A DNA stretch of 64,000 nucleotides from an uncultured Muribaculaceae bacterium (GCA_944321725.1 CALUMI010000002.1:62001-126000), one strand, 5' to 3'. Shown: positions 48,662 to 60,489, numbered from the stretch's first letter. Notes: generated by a model not told the origin, from the letters alone. Program-made: numbers and translations.

Positions 48662-49252
48662 ATGGAAATTTCAGATATTTTCAAATTAAATCAGAGGCAA
48701 CCTGAATGCGGGCAAGGAAAGATGCTCATTGCTCAGCCGTTTTTACATGATTTGTATTTTAATCATTCATGTATATGTTTGGTTGATTATGAAGAAAAAG
48801 CCTCTGCTACCGGTTTGGTGTTGAATAAAAAAACAAATCTTTTCTTGGGCGATTTGATTAAAGGATTGGACAGCGAATTGAAAATTCCCGTATTCTGTGG
48901 CGGTCCGATGAGCATGGACAAACTGTTTTATATTCATGACTATCCGGATATAAAGTATTCAAAAAAAGTTGTCGACGGGTTATATTTTAACGGTGATTTC
49001 GAAACTGTTCTCCGCTATTTGAATATAGGATTTCCGGCAGAAGGGCATATTAAATTTTTTGTGGGATATAGCGGATGGGAGCCTTTTCAGTTGACCGATG
49101 AAATAGCAAATCATGTATGGGCCGTTTCTGAGTCTGAGATTTCCAATTATTTAAAAACAGCAACAGAAGACTATTGGTATGAGTGTGTAAAGCAATTAGG
49201 CGCGACTTACAAGCCGTGGCTGCTATGCCCTCCTAATCCATATTTGAACTGA
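48662..49252 (+). CDS. YqgE/AlgH family protein (UPF0301)
   Basis: A 196-residue cytoplasmic protein of a widespread family of unknown biochemical role. The N-terminal GKMLIAQPFLHDLYFNHS and CLVDYEEKASATGLVLNK, then FCGGPM and FFVGYSGWEPFQL, follow the family pattern closely. It is transcribed alone and divergently from thrA. Its last 20 bases overlap the end of the convergent pseudouridine synthase gene. Confidence 0.9.
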   Translation: MEISDIFKLNQRQPECGQGKMLIAQPFLHDLYFNHSCICLVDYEEKASATGLVLNKKTNLFLGDLIKGLDSELKIPVFCGGPMSMDKLFYIHDYPDIKYSKKVVDGLYFNGDFETVLRYLNIGFPAEGHIKFFVGYSGWEPFQLTDEIANHVWAVSESEISNYLKTATEDYWYECVKQLGATYKPWLLCPPNPYLN

Positions 49253-49922
49253 CATTGTCGGCCAATATCTTCCATAATTTGTCGTTTGGGACAGGCGCTG
49301 TGATGTCTATTAATTCGCCCGACACAGGATGTGTGAAAGATATTCTGTGAGATTGCAGACTTATCCCCCCGTCGGGATTACTGTGGGATGCCCCGTATTT
49401 AAGATCTCCTTTTATAGGACATCCTATTGCCGATAATTGGGCTCTGATTTGGTGTTTTCTTCCGGTATGCAATGTGACCTCAAGCAATGTGTAGAACTCT
49501 GATTTGCCTATAACTTTGTAATCCAAGACAGCCTTTAACGCTCCGTTTTCGGGTGTGTCGCTTACATACGACTTGTTGTTTTTTTCAACAGAATGCAGAT
49601 AATGAGTTAGTCTTCCTGCTTTGTTCTCGGGGCAATTTCGGCATATTGCCCAATAAATTTTTGTTACTTCCCTGTCTTGAAAAAGCCTGTTCATGCGAGA
49701 TAAGGCCTTGCTGGTTTTTGCAAACACCACAATGCCCATTACAGGCCTGTCCAAACGGTGAATTACTCCACAAAAGACATTTCCCGGCTTATTGTACTTG
49801 GATTTTAAATATTCTTTCACCTCTTCAACAAGTGGTTTGTCGCCTGTCTTGTCGCCCTGTACGATTTCTCCACATGCCTTGTTTACAATAATGATATGAT
49901 TGTCTTCGTAGAGTACCTCCAT
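49233..49922 (-). CDS. RluA-family pseudouridine synthase
   Basis: Isomerises uridine to pseudouridine in RNA. The 229-residue protein is the catalytic domain only. The nucleophile Asp58 is in the invariant HRLDRPVMG, and GRKHQIRAQLS is the second family motif. There is no S4 domain. Whether rRNA or tRNA is the target cannot be read from the sequence. It starts directly after the recQ stop, so the two genes form an operon. Confidence 0.92.
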   Translation of the reverse strand: MEVLYEDNHIIIVNKACGEIVQGDKTGDKPLVEEVKEYLKSKYNKPGNVFCGVIHRLDRPVMGIVVFAKTSKALSRMNRLFQDREVTKIYWAICRNCPENKAGRLTHYLHSVEKNNKSYVSDTPENGALKAVLDYKVIGKSEFYTLLEVTLHTGRKHQIRAQLSAIGCPIKGDLKYGASHSNPDGGISLQSHRISFTHPVSGELIDITAPVPNDKLWKILADNVSSNMD

Positions 49923-52100
49923 TTAATTCCCCATTTCTGAAATGAATTTTATCCGAACCAATCTTATCTCCTCTTCTGTATATGAGTCGCCAAGTTCTTG
50001 GATGGCAGCTTCAAGATCATCGCTTTCGCTTTCTTTAAAATATTCAATAATGTCTTGTTGCTGATCCTCATCCATTATTTCGTCCAAGAAATAGTTGATG
50101 TTAATTTTAGTGCCTGAATATACAATCGCTTCTATTTCATCAAGCAGCTCAGAGTATTCCAACCCTTTTGATTCCGCCAACTCATCCAACGCTATTTTGC
50201 GGTCAATGCCCTGTATTATTGATATTTTTAACTTGCTTTTATTGGGTACTGTCCTGAATATCAAGTCCTCCGGACGTTCTATCTCATTCTCTTCCACATG
50301 CGTCTTTATGACATCGACAAACTCTTTCCCGTATCTTTTTGCCTTTCCGGAGCCTACACCGGGAATATTTTGCAGCTCATCCAAAGTTATTGGATAAGTG
50401 GTGGCCATAGCCTCAAGCGAGATGTCCTGAAATATCACATAAGGAGGCAACTGCAAATGTTTGGCGATTTTTTTCCTTAAATCTTTTAAAATAGAATATA
50501 GTTCCGGATCCATTGCGCTTGTACCGCCGCTTTTGATTGCCACTTCTTCGTCTTCGTCGTATTCACGATCCTCCACGATTTTGAAAGATTTCGGATTTTT
50601 CAGAAATTCATATCCTTTTGGAGTTATTTTCAGTATTCCATAATTTTCTATTTCTTTTTCTATATATCCCGCTATGGTAGCCTGATGTATTACAGACTTT
50701 AGTAATTTTTCATTTTCAGCATCTTGACAACCGAATACTTCGAGCTGGTCATGCATGTGCGATTTTATGACGGAAGTTTCTTTTCCGACCATAACGTCGA
50801 TGACATAATCGCTTTTGAATTTTTCCTTTAAAGCCGCAATCGTTTCAATCACGGCACAAAGTTCGTCTTTTGCTTCCACTTTCTTTTTGGGATTTAAACA
50901 GTTATCACAATTTCCGCAATTATCTTCTTTATACTCTTCTCCGAAGTAATAAAGCAGCGTTTTTCTGCGGCATACAGATGATTCACAATATGCGGCAGTT
51001 TCTTGTAATAGTTGTTTTCCTATTTCTTGCTCTGAAATAGGCTTATCTTGCATGAACTTCTCAAGTCTTTGTAAGTCTTCGCTTGTGTAGAAAGCTATAC
51101 ATTGGCCTTCTCCTCCATCGCGTCCGGCACGTCCCGTTTCCTGATAATATCCTTCAAGACTTTTAGGTATGTCGTAATGAATTACATATCTAACGTCGGG
51201 CTTGTCTATCCCCATTCCAAATGCAATGGTGGCGACAATGACATCTATTTTCTCAAGCAAGAAAGCGTCTTGGTTGGCATTCCTTGTAGCGCTGTCCATT
51301 CCGGCATGGTATGGCAGCGCTTTTATACCGTTGACAACCAATATCTCGGCAAGTTCTTCTACCCGCTTCCTGCTGAGGCAATAGATTATACCGGATTTGC
51401 CTTCTTGTGATTTGATATATTTAATTACCTCTTTGTCTACATTTGATGTCTTAGGTCTTACCTCATAGTATAGATTCGGCCTGTTAAAAGACGATTTAAA
51501 CACTTTGGCATCTTGCATCCCGAGATTTTTTTGGATGTCATGCTGCACTTTTGGAGTCGCCGTGGCTGTCAATGCAATCAGCGGTCTGACTCCTATCTCA
51601 GTGATTATTGGCCGTATGTTTCTATACTCAGGTCTGAAATCATGTCCCCATTCAGATATGCAATGCGCTTCATCTACTGCGTAGAAAGAAATTTTTACAG
51701 ATTTAAGAAATTCAACGTTATCTTCTTTGGTGAGTGATTCCGGTGCCACATAAAGAAGTTTTGTCTTTCCTGACACAACATCATTTTTCACTTGAATGAC
51801 AGCCGCCTTGTTTAATGAAGAATTAAGAAAATGAGCCACACCATCGTCTTCACTGAAATTACGCATGGCGTCGACCTGATTTTTCATTAAGGCAATTAAC
51901 GGAGATATCACAATTGCTGTTCCTTCCATCAACAAGGCCGGCAATTGATAACAAAGCGATTTCCCTCCACCTGTTGGCATTAGAACAAAAGTATCGTTTC
52001 CATCCAAAAGATTTTCAATAATCGACTCTTGATTTCCTTTAAATGATTCGAAACCGAAATACTCTTTCAACTTTGCTAATAAATCTCTTTTTGTCACCAT
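49923..52100 (-). CDS. recQ: RecQ-type ATP-dependent DNA helicase
   Basis: 3'-5' DNA helicase of superfamily 2 for recombination and fork repair. The 725-residue protein has Walker A TGGGKS at 43-48 and the DEAH box in AVDEAHCISEWGHDFRPEY. The zinc-binding Cys cluster of the RQC domain is in CRRKTLLYYFGEEY and NCGNCDNC, and an HRDC domain starts at about residue 525. An extra helical C-terminal segment (last 100 residues, acidic) follows the HRDC, as in several Bacteroidota RecQ proteins. It has its own promoter and is followed without a gap by the pseudouridine synthase gene. Confidence 0.95.
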   Translation of the reverse strand: MVTKRDLLAKLKEYFGFESFKGNQESIIENLLDGNDTFVLMPTGGGKSLCYQLPALLMEGTAIVISPLIALMKNQVDAMRNFSEDDGVAHFLNSSLNKAAVIQVKNDVVSGKTKLLYVAPESLTKEDNVEFLKSVKISFYAVDEAHCISEWGHDFRPEYRNIRPIITEIGVRPLIALTATATPKVQHDIQKNLGMQDAKVFKSSFNRPNLYYEVRPKTSNVDKEVIKYIKSQEGKSGIIYCLSRKRVEELAEILVVNGIKALPYHAGMDSATRNANQDAFLLEKIDVIVATIAFGMGIDKPDVRYVIHYDIPKSLEGYYQETGRAGRDGGEGQCIAFYTSEDLQRLEKFMQDKPISEQEIGKQLLQETAAYCESSVCRRKTLLYYFGEEYKEDNCGNCDNCLNPKKKVEAKDELCAVIETIAALKEKFKSDYVIDVMVGKETSVIKSHMHDQLEVFGCQDAENEKLLKSVIHQATIAGYIEKEIENYGILKITPKGYEFLKNPKSFKIVEDREYDEDEEVAIKSGGTSAMDPELYSILKDLRKKIAKHLQLPPYVIFQDISLEAMATTYPITLDELQNIPGVGSGKAKRYGKEFVDVIKTHVEENEIERPEDLIFRTVPNKSKLKISIIQGIDRKIALDELAESKGLEYSELLDEIEAIVYSGTKININYFLDEIMDEDQQQDIIEYFKESESDDLEAAIQELGDSYTEEEIRLVRIKFISEMGN

Positions 52101-52139
52101 ATATTAAAATGATATTGTATATGCGATTAACCTCTATTA

Positions 52140-52170
52140 CAAAAATACAAATCTACCGACAATATTCAAA
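52140..52170 (-). promoter_or_regulatory. Bacteroidota-type promoter for recQ
   Basis: On the minus strand TTTG (52167-52170) is followed after 19 bases by TATTTTTG (52140-52147). Confidence 0.74.
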
Positions 52171-52200
52171 TAATATTCAAATAAAAAATTGAAACCATTA

Positions 52201-53469
52201 TTATTTCATGGCGTCAAAATTAGCTTTGCTCAGTTTTTCTATTGCATATTCTTTAGTTACGGTGAACTCTTTTGATTCTGCTGACGGCTCTTCATACATG
52301 GCGTCAATCATGATGGTTTCCGTCAAAGAGCGCAACCCGCGTGCGCCAAGTTTGTATTCAATCGCTTTGTCAACAATCAGATCCAACGCATCGTCATTGA
52401 ACACTAATTTGACATTGTCCATTTCAAACAACTTGACATATTGTTTTACGATCGCATTTTTTGGCTCGGTCAGTATTCTGCGCAGAGCGTTCCTGTCCAA
52501 AGGCTCAAGATTGGTTAATATAGGCAACCGGCCTATAATCTCCGGAATAAGGCCAAACGAGCGTAAATCTTGTGGGGTTACATAATTGATTAGATTCTCG
52601 CGCTGCAATTTTCTGTATGTATTATTGGAGCCATAACCTACCACATGGGTGTTGAGCCGCTGTGCGATTTTGCGCTCTATGCCCTCAAATGCTCCGCCGC
52701 AGATGAATAATATATTTTTGGTGTCTACTGCAATCATTTTTTGCTCAGGGTGCTTTCTGCCTCCATTTGGCGGAACATTGACAACGGAACCCTCCAAGAG
52801 TTTCAGCAGGCCTTGCTGTACGCCTTCTCCGCTGACATCTCTGGTTATCGACGGATTGTCACCTTTTCTTGCTATTTTATCTATTTCGTCGATAAACACA
52901 ATCCCTCGCTGTGCTTCTTCCACATTATAATCGCAAGCCTGAAGAAGTCTGACCAAAAGGCTTTCGATATCCTCACCCACATATCCGGCTTCGGTCAGTA
53001 CAGTCGCGTCGACAATGGCAAAAGGCACTTTCAACAATCTCGCTATGGTTTTGGCAAGCAAAGTTTTGCCCGTCCCGGTAGGGCCGACCATTATTATGTT
53101 GCTTTTTTCTATTTCAACATCATCATTTGTGTGAGGTTGGAGCAGCCTTTTGTAATGGTTGTACACAGCCACAGCAAGATATTTTTTTGCGGTATCCTGC
53201 CCTATTACGTAATTGTCCAAGTAAGCGACAATCTCTTTAGGTTTTGGAACGCTTACCAAGTCTAATTTAAAATCTGTTTTTGCAGGTTGTTGGCCTTTGT
53301 TTTTTGATGAAACTCCAAAATATTCTTTGGTGATGTCGTATGCCTGTTCTATGCAAAAATTACATATTGCGCCTTTCCCATCCATGGTCGGTATGAGAAA
53401 TTGGGCTTGTGTTTCATCTCTACCGCAAAAACTGCATGTATGGACGGTTGTAGTATTTTTTTTTGCCAT
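52201..53469 (-). CDS. clpX: ClpX, ATPase subunit of the ClpXP protease
   Basis: AAA+ unfoldase that recognises tagged proteins and feeds them to ClpP. The N-terminal zinc domain has Cys12, Cys15, Cys36 and Cys39. Walker A GPTGTGKT is at 129-136 and the Walker B region is in [23 protein letters not shown]-like pore motif reads [10 protein letters not shown]. The 422-residue length is normal. It begins two bases after clpP, the usual clpP-clpX pairing. No terminator was seen in the 100 bases before recQ. Confidence 0.97.
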   Translation of the reverse strand: MAKKNTTTVHTCSFCGRDETQAQFLIPTMDGKGAICNFCIEQAYDITKEYFGVSSKNKGQQPAKTDFKLDLVSVPKPKEIVAYLDNYVIGQDTAKKYLAVAVYNHYKRLLQPHTNDDVEIEKSNIIMVGPTGTGKTLLAKTIARLLKVPFAIVDATVLTEAGYVGEDIESLLVRLLQACDYNVEEAQRGIVFIDEIDKIARKGDNPSITRDVSGEGVQQGLLKLLEGSVVNVPPNGGRKHPEQKMIAVDTKNILFICGGAFEGIERKIAQRLNTHVVGYGSNNTYRKLQRENLINYVTPQDLRSFGLIPEIIGRLPILTNLEPLDRNALRRILTEPKNAIVKQYVKLFEMDNVKLVFNDDALDLIVDKAIEYKLGARGLRSLTETIMIDAMYEEPSAESKEFTVTKEYAIEKLSKANFDAMK

Positions 53470-53471
53470 TT

Positions 53472-54146
53472 TTATTTTTTGGATTCTTTAATAAGGATTT
53501 CATCTATCATTCCGTATTCTTTGGCCTCCAAAGATGTCATCCAATAATCTCTGTCGCTGTCGCGCTCAACTTTGTCGAAAGGCATTCCGGAATGGTTCGA
53601 AATGATAGTGTACAATTCCTTTTTCAATTTTTGTATTTCTCTGGCGGTAATCTCGATGTCAGACGCCTGGCCTTGCGCTCCACCCATCGGTTGGTGTATC
53701 ATTACGCGTGAATGATTAAGAGCGAAACGCTTGCCCTTTTCCCCGGCGACAAGCAGCACAGCCGCCATTGAGGCCGCTATTCCCGTGCAGATGGTTTGCA
53801 CATCGCTCGCTATATATTGCATTGTGTCATATACGCCAAGTCCGGCATATACGGAGCCTCCCGGAGAATTTATATATATGGAAATGTCCTTTCCGGGGTC
53901 AGATGTGTCGAGATACAGTAATTGCGCTTGTATCACATTTGCTGTATAATCATCTATTTGTGTACCCAAAAAGATTATTCTGTCCATCATTAGACGTGAG
54001 AATACATCCATTTGGGCAACGTTTAACTGACGTTCTTCTATAATGGTGGGAGAAATATAGCTGCTTGTTATTTTCATGTAATCATCAACGGTTGTCCCGC
54101 TGATGCCAATATGTTTTACGGCAAAATCTCTAAAATCATTTTTCAT
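53472..54146 (-). CDS. clpP: ClpP, proteolytic subunit of the ClpXP protease
   Basis: Serine peptidase forming the tetradecameric barrel. With the start at ATG 54146 ([14 protein letters not shown]) the triad is Ser126 in AASMAAVL, His151 in VMIHQPMGG and Asp196 in VERDSDRD. An in-frame ATG at 54170 exists, but the -7 element at 54184-54191 would leave it a leader of only about ten bases, so I prefer 54146. Family N-termini also fit the shorter form. The N-terminal 40 residues are longer than in E. coli ClpP, as I recall for other Bacteroidota. clpX follows at two bases. Confidence 0.94.
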   Translation of the reverse strand: MKNDFRDFAVKHIGISGTTVDDYMKITSSYISPTIIEERQLNVAQMDVFSRLMMDRIIFLGTQIDDYTANVIQAQLLYLDTSDPGKDISIYINSPGGSVYAGLGVYDTMQYIASDVQTICTGIAASMAAVLLVAGEKGKRFALNHSRVMIHQPMGGAQGQASDIEITAREIQKLKKELYTIISNHSGMPFDKVERDSDRDYWMTSLEAKEYGMIDEILIKESKK

Positions 54147-54183
54147 ATAACCACTTTTTACGTATTTCATTTATTAGCTAAAG

Positions 54184-54214
54184 CAAAGATAGTAATAAAA
54201 ATATTTACATCAAA
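54184..54214 (-). promoter_or_regulatory. Bacteroidota-type promoter for clpPX
   Basis: On the minus strand TTTG (54211-54214), 19 bases, TATCTTTG (54184-54191). Its position helps to decide the clpP start. Confidence 0.76.
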
Positions 54215-54242
54215 AAAGAATAAGGTTGCAACAATGTATAAT

Positions 54243-54269
54243 AAAAAAGGAAGCTCGAAAGCTTCCTTT
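54243..54269 (-). terminator. Terminator of tRNA-Cys
   Basis: A 10-bp stem (54246-54255 with 54260-54269) and a CGAA loop directly beyond the tRNA 3' end on the minus strand, running into a T-tract. Confidence 0.85.
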
Positions 54270-54270
54270 G

Positions 54271-54342
54271 AGGTCCCTGGCGGACTCGAACCGCCGTACG
54301 CGGTTTTGCAGACCGCTGACTAAACCACTCATCCAAGGAACC
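54271..54342 (-). tRNA. tRNA-Cys (anticodon GCA)
   Basis: A full cloverleaf reads on the minus strand: acceptor GGTTCCT with AGGGACC (one G-T pair), anticodon stem GCGGT/ACCGC around loop CTGCAAA, and T-arm GGCGG-TTCGAGT-CCGCC. The anticodon is GCA. CCA is not encoded. A terminator follows at once, so it is transcribed as a single tRNA. Confidence 0.96.
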
Positions 54343-54426
54343 ATTTTGGTTTTGCGTTTGCAAAGGTAAGCGAAATTCTGCAATCAAACAAATTTTCGGC
54401 TCTTTTTTATTTGAGAAAATTTACAC

Positions 54427-54434
54427 TATCTTTG
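54427..54434 (+). promoter_or_regulatory. -7 element of the thiamine operon
   Basis: TATCTTTG lies just before the TPP riboswitch, so transcription would start a few bases upstream of the aptamer. No TTTG was found at 19-21 bases upstream. Confidence 0.55.
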
Positions 54435-54443
54435 CGGGCAAAC

Positions 54444-54512
54444 AAAGGGGTGCCGAATTGGCTGAGATTATACCCTCCGGACCTGATACGGATAATGCCG
54501 AGACAGGGATTG
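54444..54512 (+). promoter_or_regulatory. TPP riboswitch (THI element)
   Basis: Aptamer for thiamine pyrophosphate. It has the THI-box core: GGGGTGC at the 5' side, CTGAGA (54462-54467) and ACCTGATACGGATAATGCC (54481-54499), closing with CAGGGA. It precedes thiD by about 55 bases. A possible expression switch is the pairing of AAACAAAGG (54440-54448) with CCTTTTGTTT (54539-54548), followed by a T-rich tract; that part is weak. Binding of TPP should turn the whole thi operon off. Confidence 0.95.
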
Positions 54513-54567
54513 TGATTTTTCTCAACTATTTTCATAAGCCTTTTGTTTATTTTTATATTGAAGACTT

Positions 54568-55383
54568 ATGAAATATCCTGTAGCATTGACAATAGCAGGC
54601 TCCGACTCAAGTGGCGGAGCCGGTATTCAGGCCGATATTAAAACCATGTCGGCCATAGGTGTCTATTCCGCCTCTGTCATCACTGCCATTACATCGCAAA
54701 ACACTCTCGGTGTATATAGCATACAGGGAATAACTCCGGAAATAGTGTCAGATCAAATAGACGCTGTTTTTACCGACATTTTTCCTTCTGTTGTAAAGAT
54801 AGGAATGCTCTATTCTAAGGATATAATAGAAGTTGTTGTAAAGAAATTGTCGCTTTATAAGCCTGAATATGTTGTGCTTGACCCCGTTATGATTTCCACT
54901 TCTGGGCGTCAGCTCATTTCTTCCGACGCGATACAGGTGATGGAAGAAAATCTTTTTCCATTGGCTACAATAATTACACCTAATAGAGCCGAAGCAGAAT
55001 GCATCTCTGAAATTAAAATGCAGGATATTAATTCGATTGAGGCTGCCGCAACAAAAATCCTTGACAAAGGAGGAAAATATGTGCTTATAAAGGGAGGGCA
55101 TTTTGACAACATCTCTATGACCGATTATCTTTATGACCGTGACGGATTGGTGCGGTGCTATAAAGGCAACTTTGTGAACACGAAGAACACGCATGGCACA
55201 GGTTGCACATTTTCTTCGGCAATTGCTGCATATCTTGCTTTGGGCAACAAAATGACTGATTCAATATTTTTAGCGAAACAATATTTACAAAACGCTTTGG
55301 AAACCGGAGCTGATATTAAAATTGGAAAAGGATATGGCCCGGTTAACCACTTTTTTAACCCTGAAAAATTGAAAACGGTATGA
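54568..55383 (+). CDS. thiD: Hydroxymethylpyrimidine/phosphomethylpyrimidine kinase
   Basis: Phosphorylates HMP and then HMP-phosphate to the pyrophosphate used by ThiE. The 271-residue ribokinase-fold protein has AGSDSSGGAGIQADIKT at the N-terminus (HMP and phosphate contacts). It also has LDPVMISTSG and the catalytic-base motif NTHGTGCTFSSAIAA near residue 208-222. It is the first gene after the riboswitch and overlaps thiS by four bases. Confidence 0.95.
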   Translation: MKYPVALTIAGSDSSGGAGIQADIKTMSAIGVYSASVITAITSQNTLGVYSIQGITPEIVSDQIDAVFTDIFPSVVKIGMLYSKDIIEVVVKKLSLYKPEYVVLDPVMISTSGRQLISSDAIQVMEENLFPLATIITPNRAEAECISEIKMQDINSIEAAATKILDKGGKYVLIKGGHFDNISMTDYLYDRDGLVRCYKGNFVNTKNTHGTGCTFSSAIAAYLALGNKMTDSIFLAKQYLQNALETGADIKIGKGYGPVNHFFNPEKLKTV

Positions 55384-55583
55384 TTACAATAACATTCAAC
55401 AATAAGCCGACTGAATTGGAAGACGGTATGACTTTGCAAAAGTTTGTGGATAAAAACGGTATTACAGCGACAAACATAGCCATTGCCGTCAACAACAATG
55501 TAGTGCCAAAAGACAAATGGTGCGAAACGACGATAAACAACGGTGACAACATATTCATAATAAAAGCTTATTATGGCGGATAA
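55380..55583 (+). CDS. thiS: Sulfur carrier protein ThiS
   Basis: Ubiquitin-like 67-residue carrier that brings sulfur to the thiazole ring as a C-terminal thiocarboxylate. It ends in the required Gly-Gly (AYYGG). The start overlaps thiD by four bases and its end overlaps the TenI-like gene by 11. The ThiF enzyme that must adenylate this Gly-Gly is not encoded in the operon. Confidence 0.93.
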   Translation: MITITFNNKPTELEDGMTLQKFVDKNGITATNIAIAVNNNVVPKDKWCETTINNGDNIFIIKAYYGG

Positions 55584-56169
55584 ATTCAAACTGATAGCAA
55601 TAACGCCGGAAACTACAACTAAAGGCGAGATAGCGTCAGTTTTACAAATAATTGATTCGGGGTTCGACTACGTGCATATTCGCAAACCCGGCTATAACCA
55701 TAAAGAAATGGCTGATTATTTGTGTGAGATACCACATGAGTACTACCCTCATATAAAAATTAATGACCATTTTGAGCTTGCCATGGAATTGGGCGTAAAA
55801 GGGATACATCTTAACAGTCGTAATGGTAGTGTCCCCGACGGTTTCAAAGGCGAAATAAGCAAATCATGCCATTCGATAGCGGAGCTTTCCGACATTAACG
55901 GATATGAATATGTGTTTCTGAGTCCTATCTACGACAGTATATGCAAACACGGATACGTTTCAAAATTTTCTGCCGTAGAATTGCAGGAAGCACACAAAGC
56001 CGGAGCGATAAACGGCAAGGTAATGGCATTGGGGGGAATGACTGCCTCCCGTGTCGCCGAAATAAAGGATTATGGGTTCGGAGGCGCAGCTTTTTTAGGC
56101 TATCTTTTTGAATCTACGAATAATGTCGAACTATATAAAAGATTAGAAACAATTATAAACATCATTTGA
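55573..56169 (+). CDS. TenI/ThiE-like protein (probable thiazole tautomerase)
   Basis: A 198-residue TIM-barrel protein of the ThiE/TenI family. It is a poor match to true ThiE: the usual pyrophosphate-binding DD-K motif of ThiE is replaced (KINDHFELAMELGVKGIHLNSRNG), while SCHSIAEL and the glycine-rich end ALGGMTASRVAEI match TenI. In TenI proteins the activity is aromatisation of the thiazole made by ThiG. It overlaps thiS and is followed after three bases by thiE, so the operon has both paralogues. A thiamine-phosphate synthase role cannot be excluded. Confidence 0.82.
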   Translation: MADKFKLIAITPETTTKGEIASVLQIIDSGFDYVHIRKPGYNHKEMADYLCEIPHEYYPHIKINDHFELAMELGVKGIHLNSRNGSVPDGFKGEISKSCHSIAELSDINGYEYVFLSPIYDSICKHGYVSKFSAVELQEAHKAGAINGKVMALGGMTASRVAEIKDYGFGGAAFLGYLFESTNNVELYKRLETIINII

Positions 56170-56172
56170 ATT

Positions 56173-56814
56173 ATGTTGCAGTTCATCACACATCCGTCTG
56201 AAAAAATGACCATTCTCGAAGAGATAGAGAATGTGATAGCCGGAGGTTGCAAATGGGTACAACTTCGTATGAAAGACGCTGAAAAAGAAGAGATAAAGGA
56301 AGTGGCACGCAAAGCCAAAGAGATATGCAAGGAAAATGACGTGATACTTGTCATTGACGATTATGTTGACATTGCCAAAGAGTTGGAATTAGACGGTGTT
56401 CATCTTGGCAAGAACGACATGCCTGTCGGTGAAGCGCGTAAATTGCTTGGCGAAGAATTCATAATCGGAGCGACAGCCAACACTTTTGACGATATAGAGG
56501 CGTTGCGACATACCGATATCGACTATATAGGATTAGGGCCTTTTCGTTTTACGTCCACAAAAAAGAATCTCAGTCCTGTAATAGGTATAGACGGATATGC
56601 GGAAATAATGCGCCGAAAAGCAGAGTCAAGCATTAATTTGCCTATTGTGGCTATAGGTGGTATATGCTACGACGATATCAATGACATAATGGATACAGGA
56701 ATAAGCGGCATAGCTGTTTCAGGCAGTTTGATTAACGCGGAAAACATGACAAATGAAACAGAAAGAATGATTTCTTTATTGGAGTCAATAATAGATAAAC
56801 GGTTAAATTCTTAA
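56173..56814 (+). CDS. thiE: Thiamine-phosphate synthase
   Basis: Joins HMP-pyrophosphate and thiazole phosphate to thiamine phosphate. The 213-residue TIM-barrel protein keeps the ThiE motifs: [33 protein letters not shown] (substrate and magnesium contacts), [12 protein letters not shown], and [10 protein letters not shown] with the phosphate-binding glycines. It lies between the TenI-like gene and thiG. Confidence 0.94.
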   Translation: MLQFITHPSEKMTILEEIENVIAGGCKWVQLRMKDAEKEEIKEVARKAKEICKENDVILVIDDYVDIAKELELDGVHLGKNDMPVGEARKLLGEEFIIGATANTFDDIEALRHTDIDYIGLGPFRFTSTKKNLSPVIGIDGYAEIMRRKAESSINLPIVAIGGICYDDINDIMDTGISGIAVSGSLINAENMTNETERMISLLESIIDKRLNS

Positions 56815-56821
56815 TTTTACT

Positions 56822-57592
56822 ATGGATATTTTGAAAATCGGGAACAGAGAATTTAAATCCCGCCTGTTTGTCGGCACAGGAAAATTCTCTTCAAACGAGC
56901 TAATGCTTGAAGCCATTATCGCTTCAGCGTCGGAAATGATAACAGTGGCAATGAAGCGTATAGACACATCCGACGCCGCCGATGACGACATGTTGCGCCA
57001 CATCAATCGTGAGCATGTGCAATTTTTGCCCAACACATCCGGTGTGCGTAATGCTAAAGAAGCTGTGCTTGCGGCACATTTGTCGAGAGAGTGCTTCGGG
57101 ACTGATTTCATAAAACTTGAAATACATCCGGATCCAAAATATTTGCTTCCTGATCCTATCGAAACGCTTAAAGCCACCGAAGAACTCGCTAAATCTGGGT
57201 TTATAGTACTGCCCTACATACAAGCGGATCCTGTGCTTTGCAAACGATTGGAAGATGTTGGGACAGCGGCGGTAATGCCGTTAGGTGCGCCTATCGGAAC
57301 AAATAAGGGTCTGAAAACTAAAGAAATGCTTGAGATTATAATCAGCCAAAGCAATGTGCCTGTTGTCGTGGATGCAGGATTGGGAGCTCCTTCCCATGCT
57401 GCGGAAGCTATGGAAATGGGAGCTGACGCTGTTTTGGTAAATACAGCAATAGCCGTTGCCGACAATCCTGTTGATATGGCTAAAGCCTTCAAACTCGCAA
57501 CAGAAGCCGGACGAATGGCATATCTTGCCGGATTAGGAGAAAAAAGCGATTGTGCGGAGGCGACAAGCCCGTTAACTTCATTTCTTCAATAA
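56822..57592 (+). CDS. thiG: Thiazole synthase
   Basis: Builds the thiazole phosphate from deoxyxylulose 5-phosphate, dehydroglycine and ThiS-thiocarboxylate. The 256-residue protein has [11 protein letters not shown] at the N-terminus, the Schiff-base lysine Lys98 in [16 protein letters not shown], and [14 protein letters not shown]. It is close to the E. coli enzyme throughout. It pairs with ThiH in this anaerobic-type pathway. Confidence 0.96.
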   Translation: MDILKIGNREFKSRLFVGTGKFSSNELMLEAIIASASEMITVAMKRIDTSDAADDDMLRHINREHVQFLPNTSGVRNAKEAVLAAHLSRECFGTDFIKLEIHPDPKYLLPDPIETLKATEELAKSGFIVLPYIQADPVLCKRLEDVGTAAVMPLGAPIGTNKGLKTKEMLEIIISQSNVPVVVDAGLGAPSHAAEAMEMGADAVLVNTAIAVADNPVDMAKAFKLATEAGRMAYLAGLGEKSDCAEATSPLTSFLQ

Positions 57593-59308
<1,716 letters not shown>

Positions 59309-59314
59309 CATAAA

Positions 59315-60424
59315 ATGTTTTCAGAAGAATTAGAAAAATATGATTGGGACGAGATTACCGCACGCATATCCGCCAAAACGGATGCCGACGTGCGTCACGC
59401 CCTCGAAAAAGAGAATCTTACTCCCGACGATTTCATGGCATTGATTTCGCCGGCAGCCGTCCCCTATCTTGAGCAAATGGCGCGGCTGTCGATGAAATAC
59501 ACGCAAGAACGGTTCGGCAAGACGATAAGCATGTACATCCCGCTGTATCTCAGCAACGCCTGTACGAATTTCTGTGTGTATTGCGGTTTCAATCATAACA
59601 ACGAAATCAAACGCACTACCCTTACACCGGAGCAAATCGAGGCGGAATGCAAGGCAATCCGCCGGCTCGGCCCGTTCGAAAATCTGCTTATAGTCACGGG
59701 TGAGCATCCGGCCATAGCGGGTGTGGACTATCTTGAAAATGCCTTGAGAATTGCCCGCCCATATTTCAACAACCTGTCGATAGAGGTGATGCCCTTAAAA
59801 ACGGATGACTACTACCGGTTGACCAAATCCGGACTTAACGGCGTGGTCTGCTTCCAAGAAACTTATCACAAAGCACGATACAACGTCTATCATCCTAAAG
59901 GCATGAAGTCGATATTCGAATGGCGGCTGAACGGTTTCGACCGTATGGGGCAGGCCGGTGTCCACAAAATAGGCATGGGCGTGCTTATCGGGCTTGAGGA
60001 CTGGCGCACCGATGTCGCTATGATGGCAATCCATTTGCGCTATCTTCAGAAGCATTATTGGAAAACACGCTATTCCGTGAATTTTCCGCGTATGCGTCCT
60101 TCGGAAAGCGGATACCAGCCAAATGTGACGATGACCGACAAGGAACTCGCCCAACTCACGTTTGCGTTCCGGATATTTGACCACGATGTGGACATTTCAT
60201 ATTCCACGCGCGAAAATCCCGTGTTCCGCGCAAATATGATGAAACTTGGCGTTACGTCGATGAGCGCAGGCAGCAAGACAGAGCCCGGCGGCTACACAAG
60301 CACTCCCGACGCTTTGGAGCAATTCCACGTGAGCGACGAGCGCACACCGGCCGATGTCGCCGAAGAAATCAGGCATTTGGGTTACGAGGTGGTTTGGAAG
60401 AATTGGGACAAAATTTTCGATTGA
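59315..60424 (+). CDS. thiH: 2-iminoacetate synthase
   Basis: Radical SAM enzyme cleaving tyrosine to dehydroglycine for the thiazole. The 369-residue protein has the CxxxCxxC motif as Cys83, Cys87 and Cys90 in NACTNFCVYCGF. It continues with ILIVTGEHP-like LLIVTGEHPAIAGVDYL and the C-terminal MSAGSKTEPGGY. The presence of ThiH and not the oxidase ThiO fits an anaerobe. It is the last gene of the operon; a hairpin follows 20 bases after the stop. Confidence 0.96.
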   Translation: MFSEELEKYDWDEITARISAKTDADVRHALEKENLTPDDFMALISPAAVPYLEQMARLSMKYTQERFGKTISMYIPLYLSNACTNFCVYCGFNHNNEIKRTTLTPEQIEAECKAIRRLGPFENLLIVTGEHPAIAGVDYLENALRIARPYFNNLSIEVMPLKTDDYYRLTKSGLNGVVCFQETYHKARYNVYHPKGMKSIFEWRLNGFDRMGQAGVHKIGMGVLIGLEDWRTDVAMMAIHLRYLQKHYWKTRYSVNFPRMRPSESGYQPNVTMTDKELAQLTFAFRIFDHDVDISYSTRENPVFRANMMKLGVTSMSAGSKTEPGGYTSTPDALEQFHVSDERTPADVAEEIRHLGYEVVWKNWDKIFD

Positions 60425-60444
60425 TATAGCAACGGCCTCACGAA

Positions 60445-60489
60445 AAGAGCGGCAAGGGCATTATGAATCATACAGCCCTTGCCGCTCTT
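60445..60489 (+). terminator. Hairpin after thiH
   Basis: A perfect 15-bp stem (60445-60459 with 60475-60489) of GC-rich sequence. There is no T-run, so termination may be weak or the hairpin may only protect the 3' end. Confidence 0.6.

Noticed and set aside
52160..52183. Tandem repeat of AATATTCAAAT between clpX and recQ
   Set aside because: Only two short AT-rich units; one of them supplies the -33 element of the recQ promoter, which explains it.
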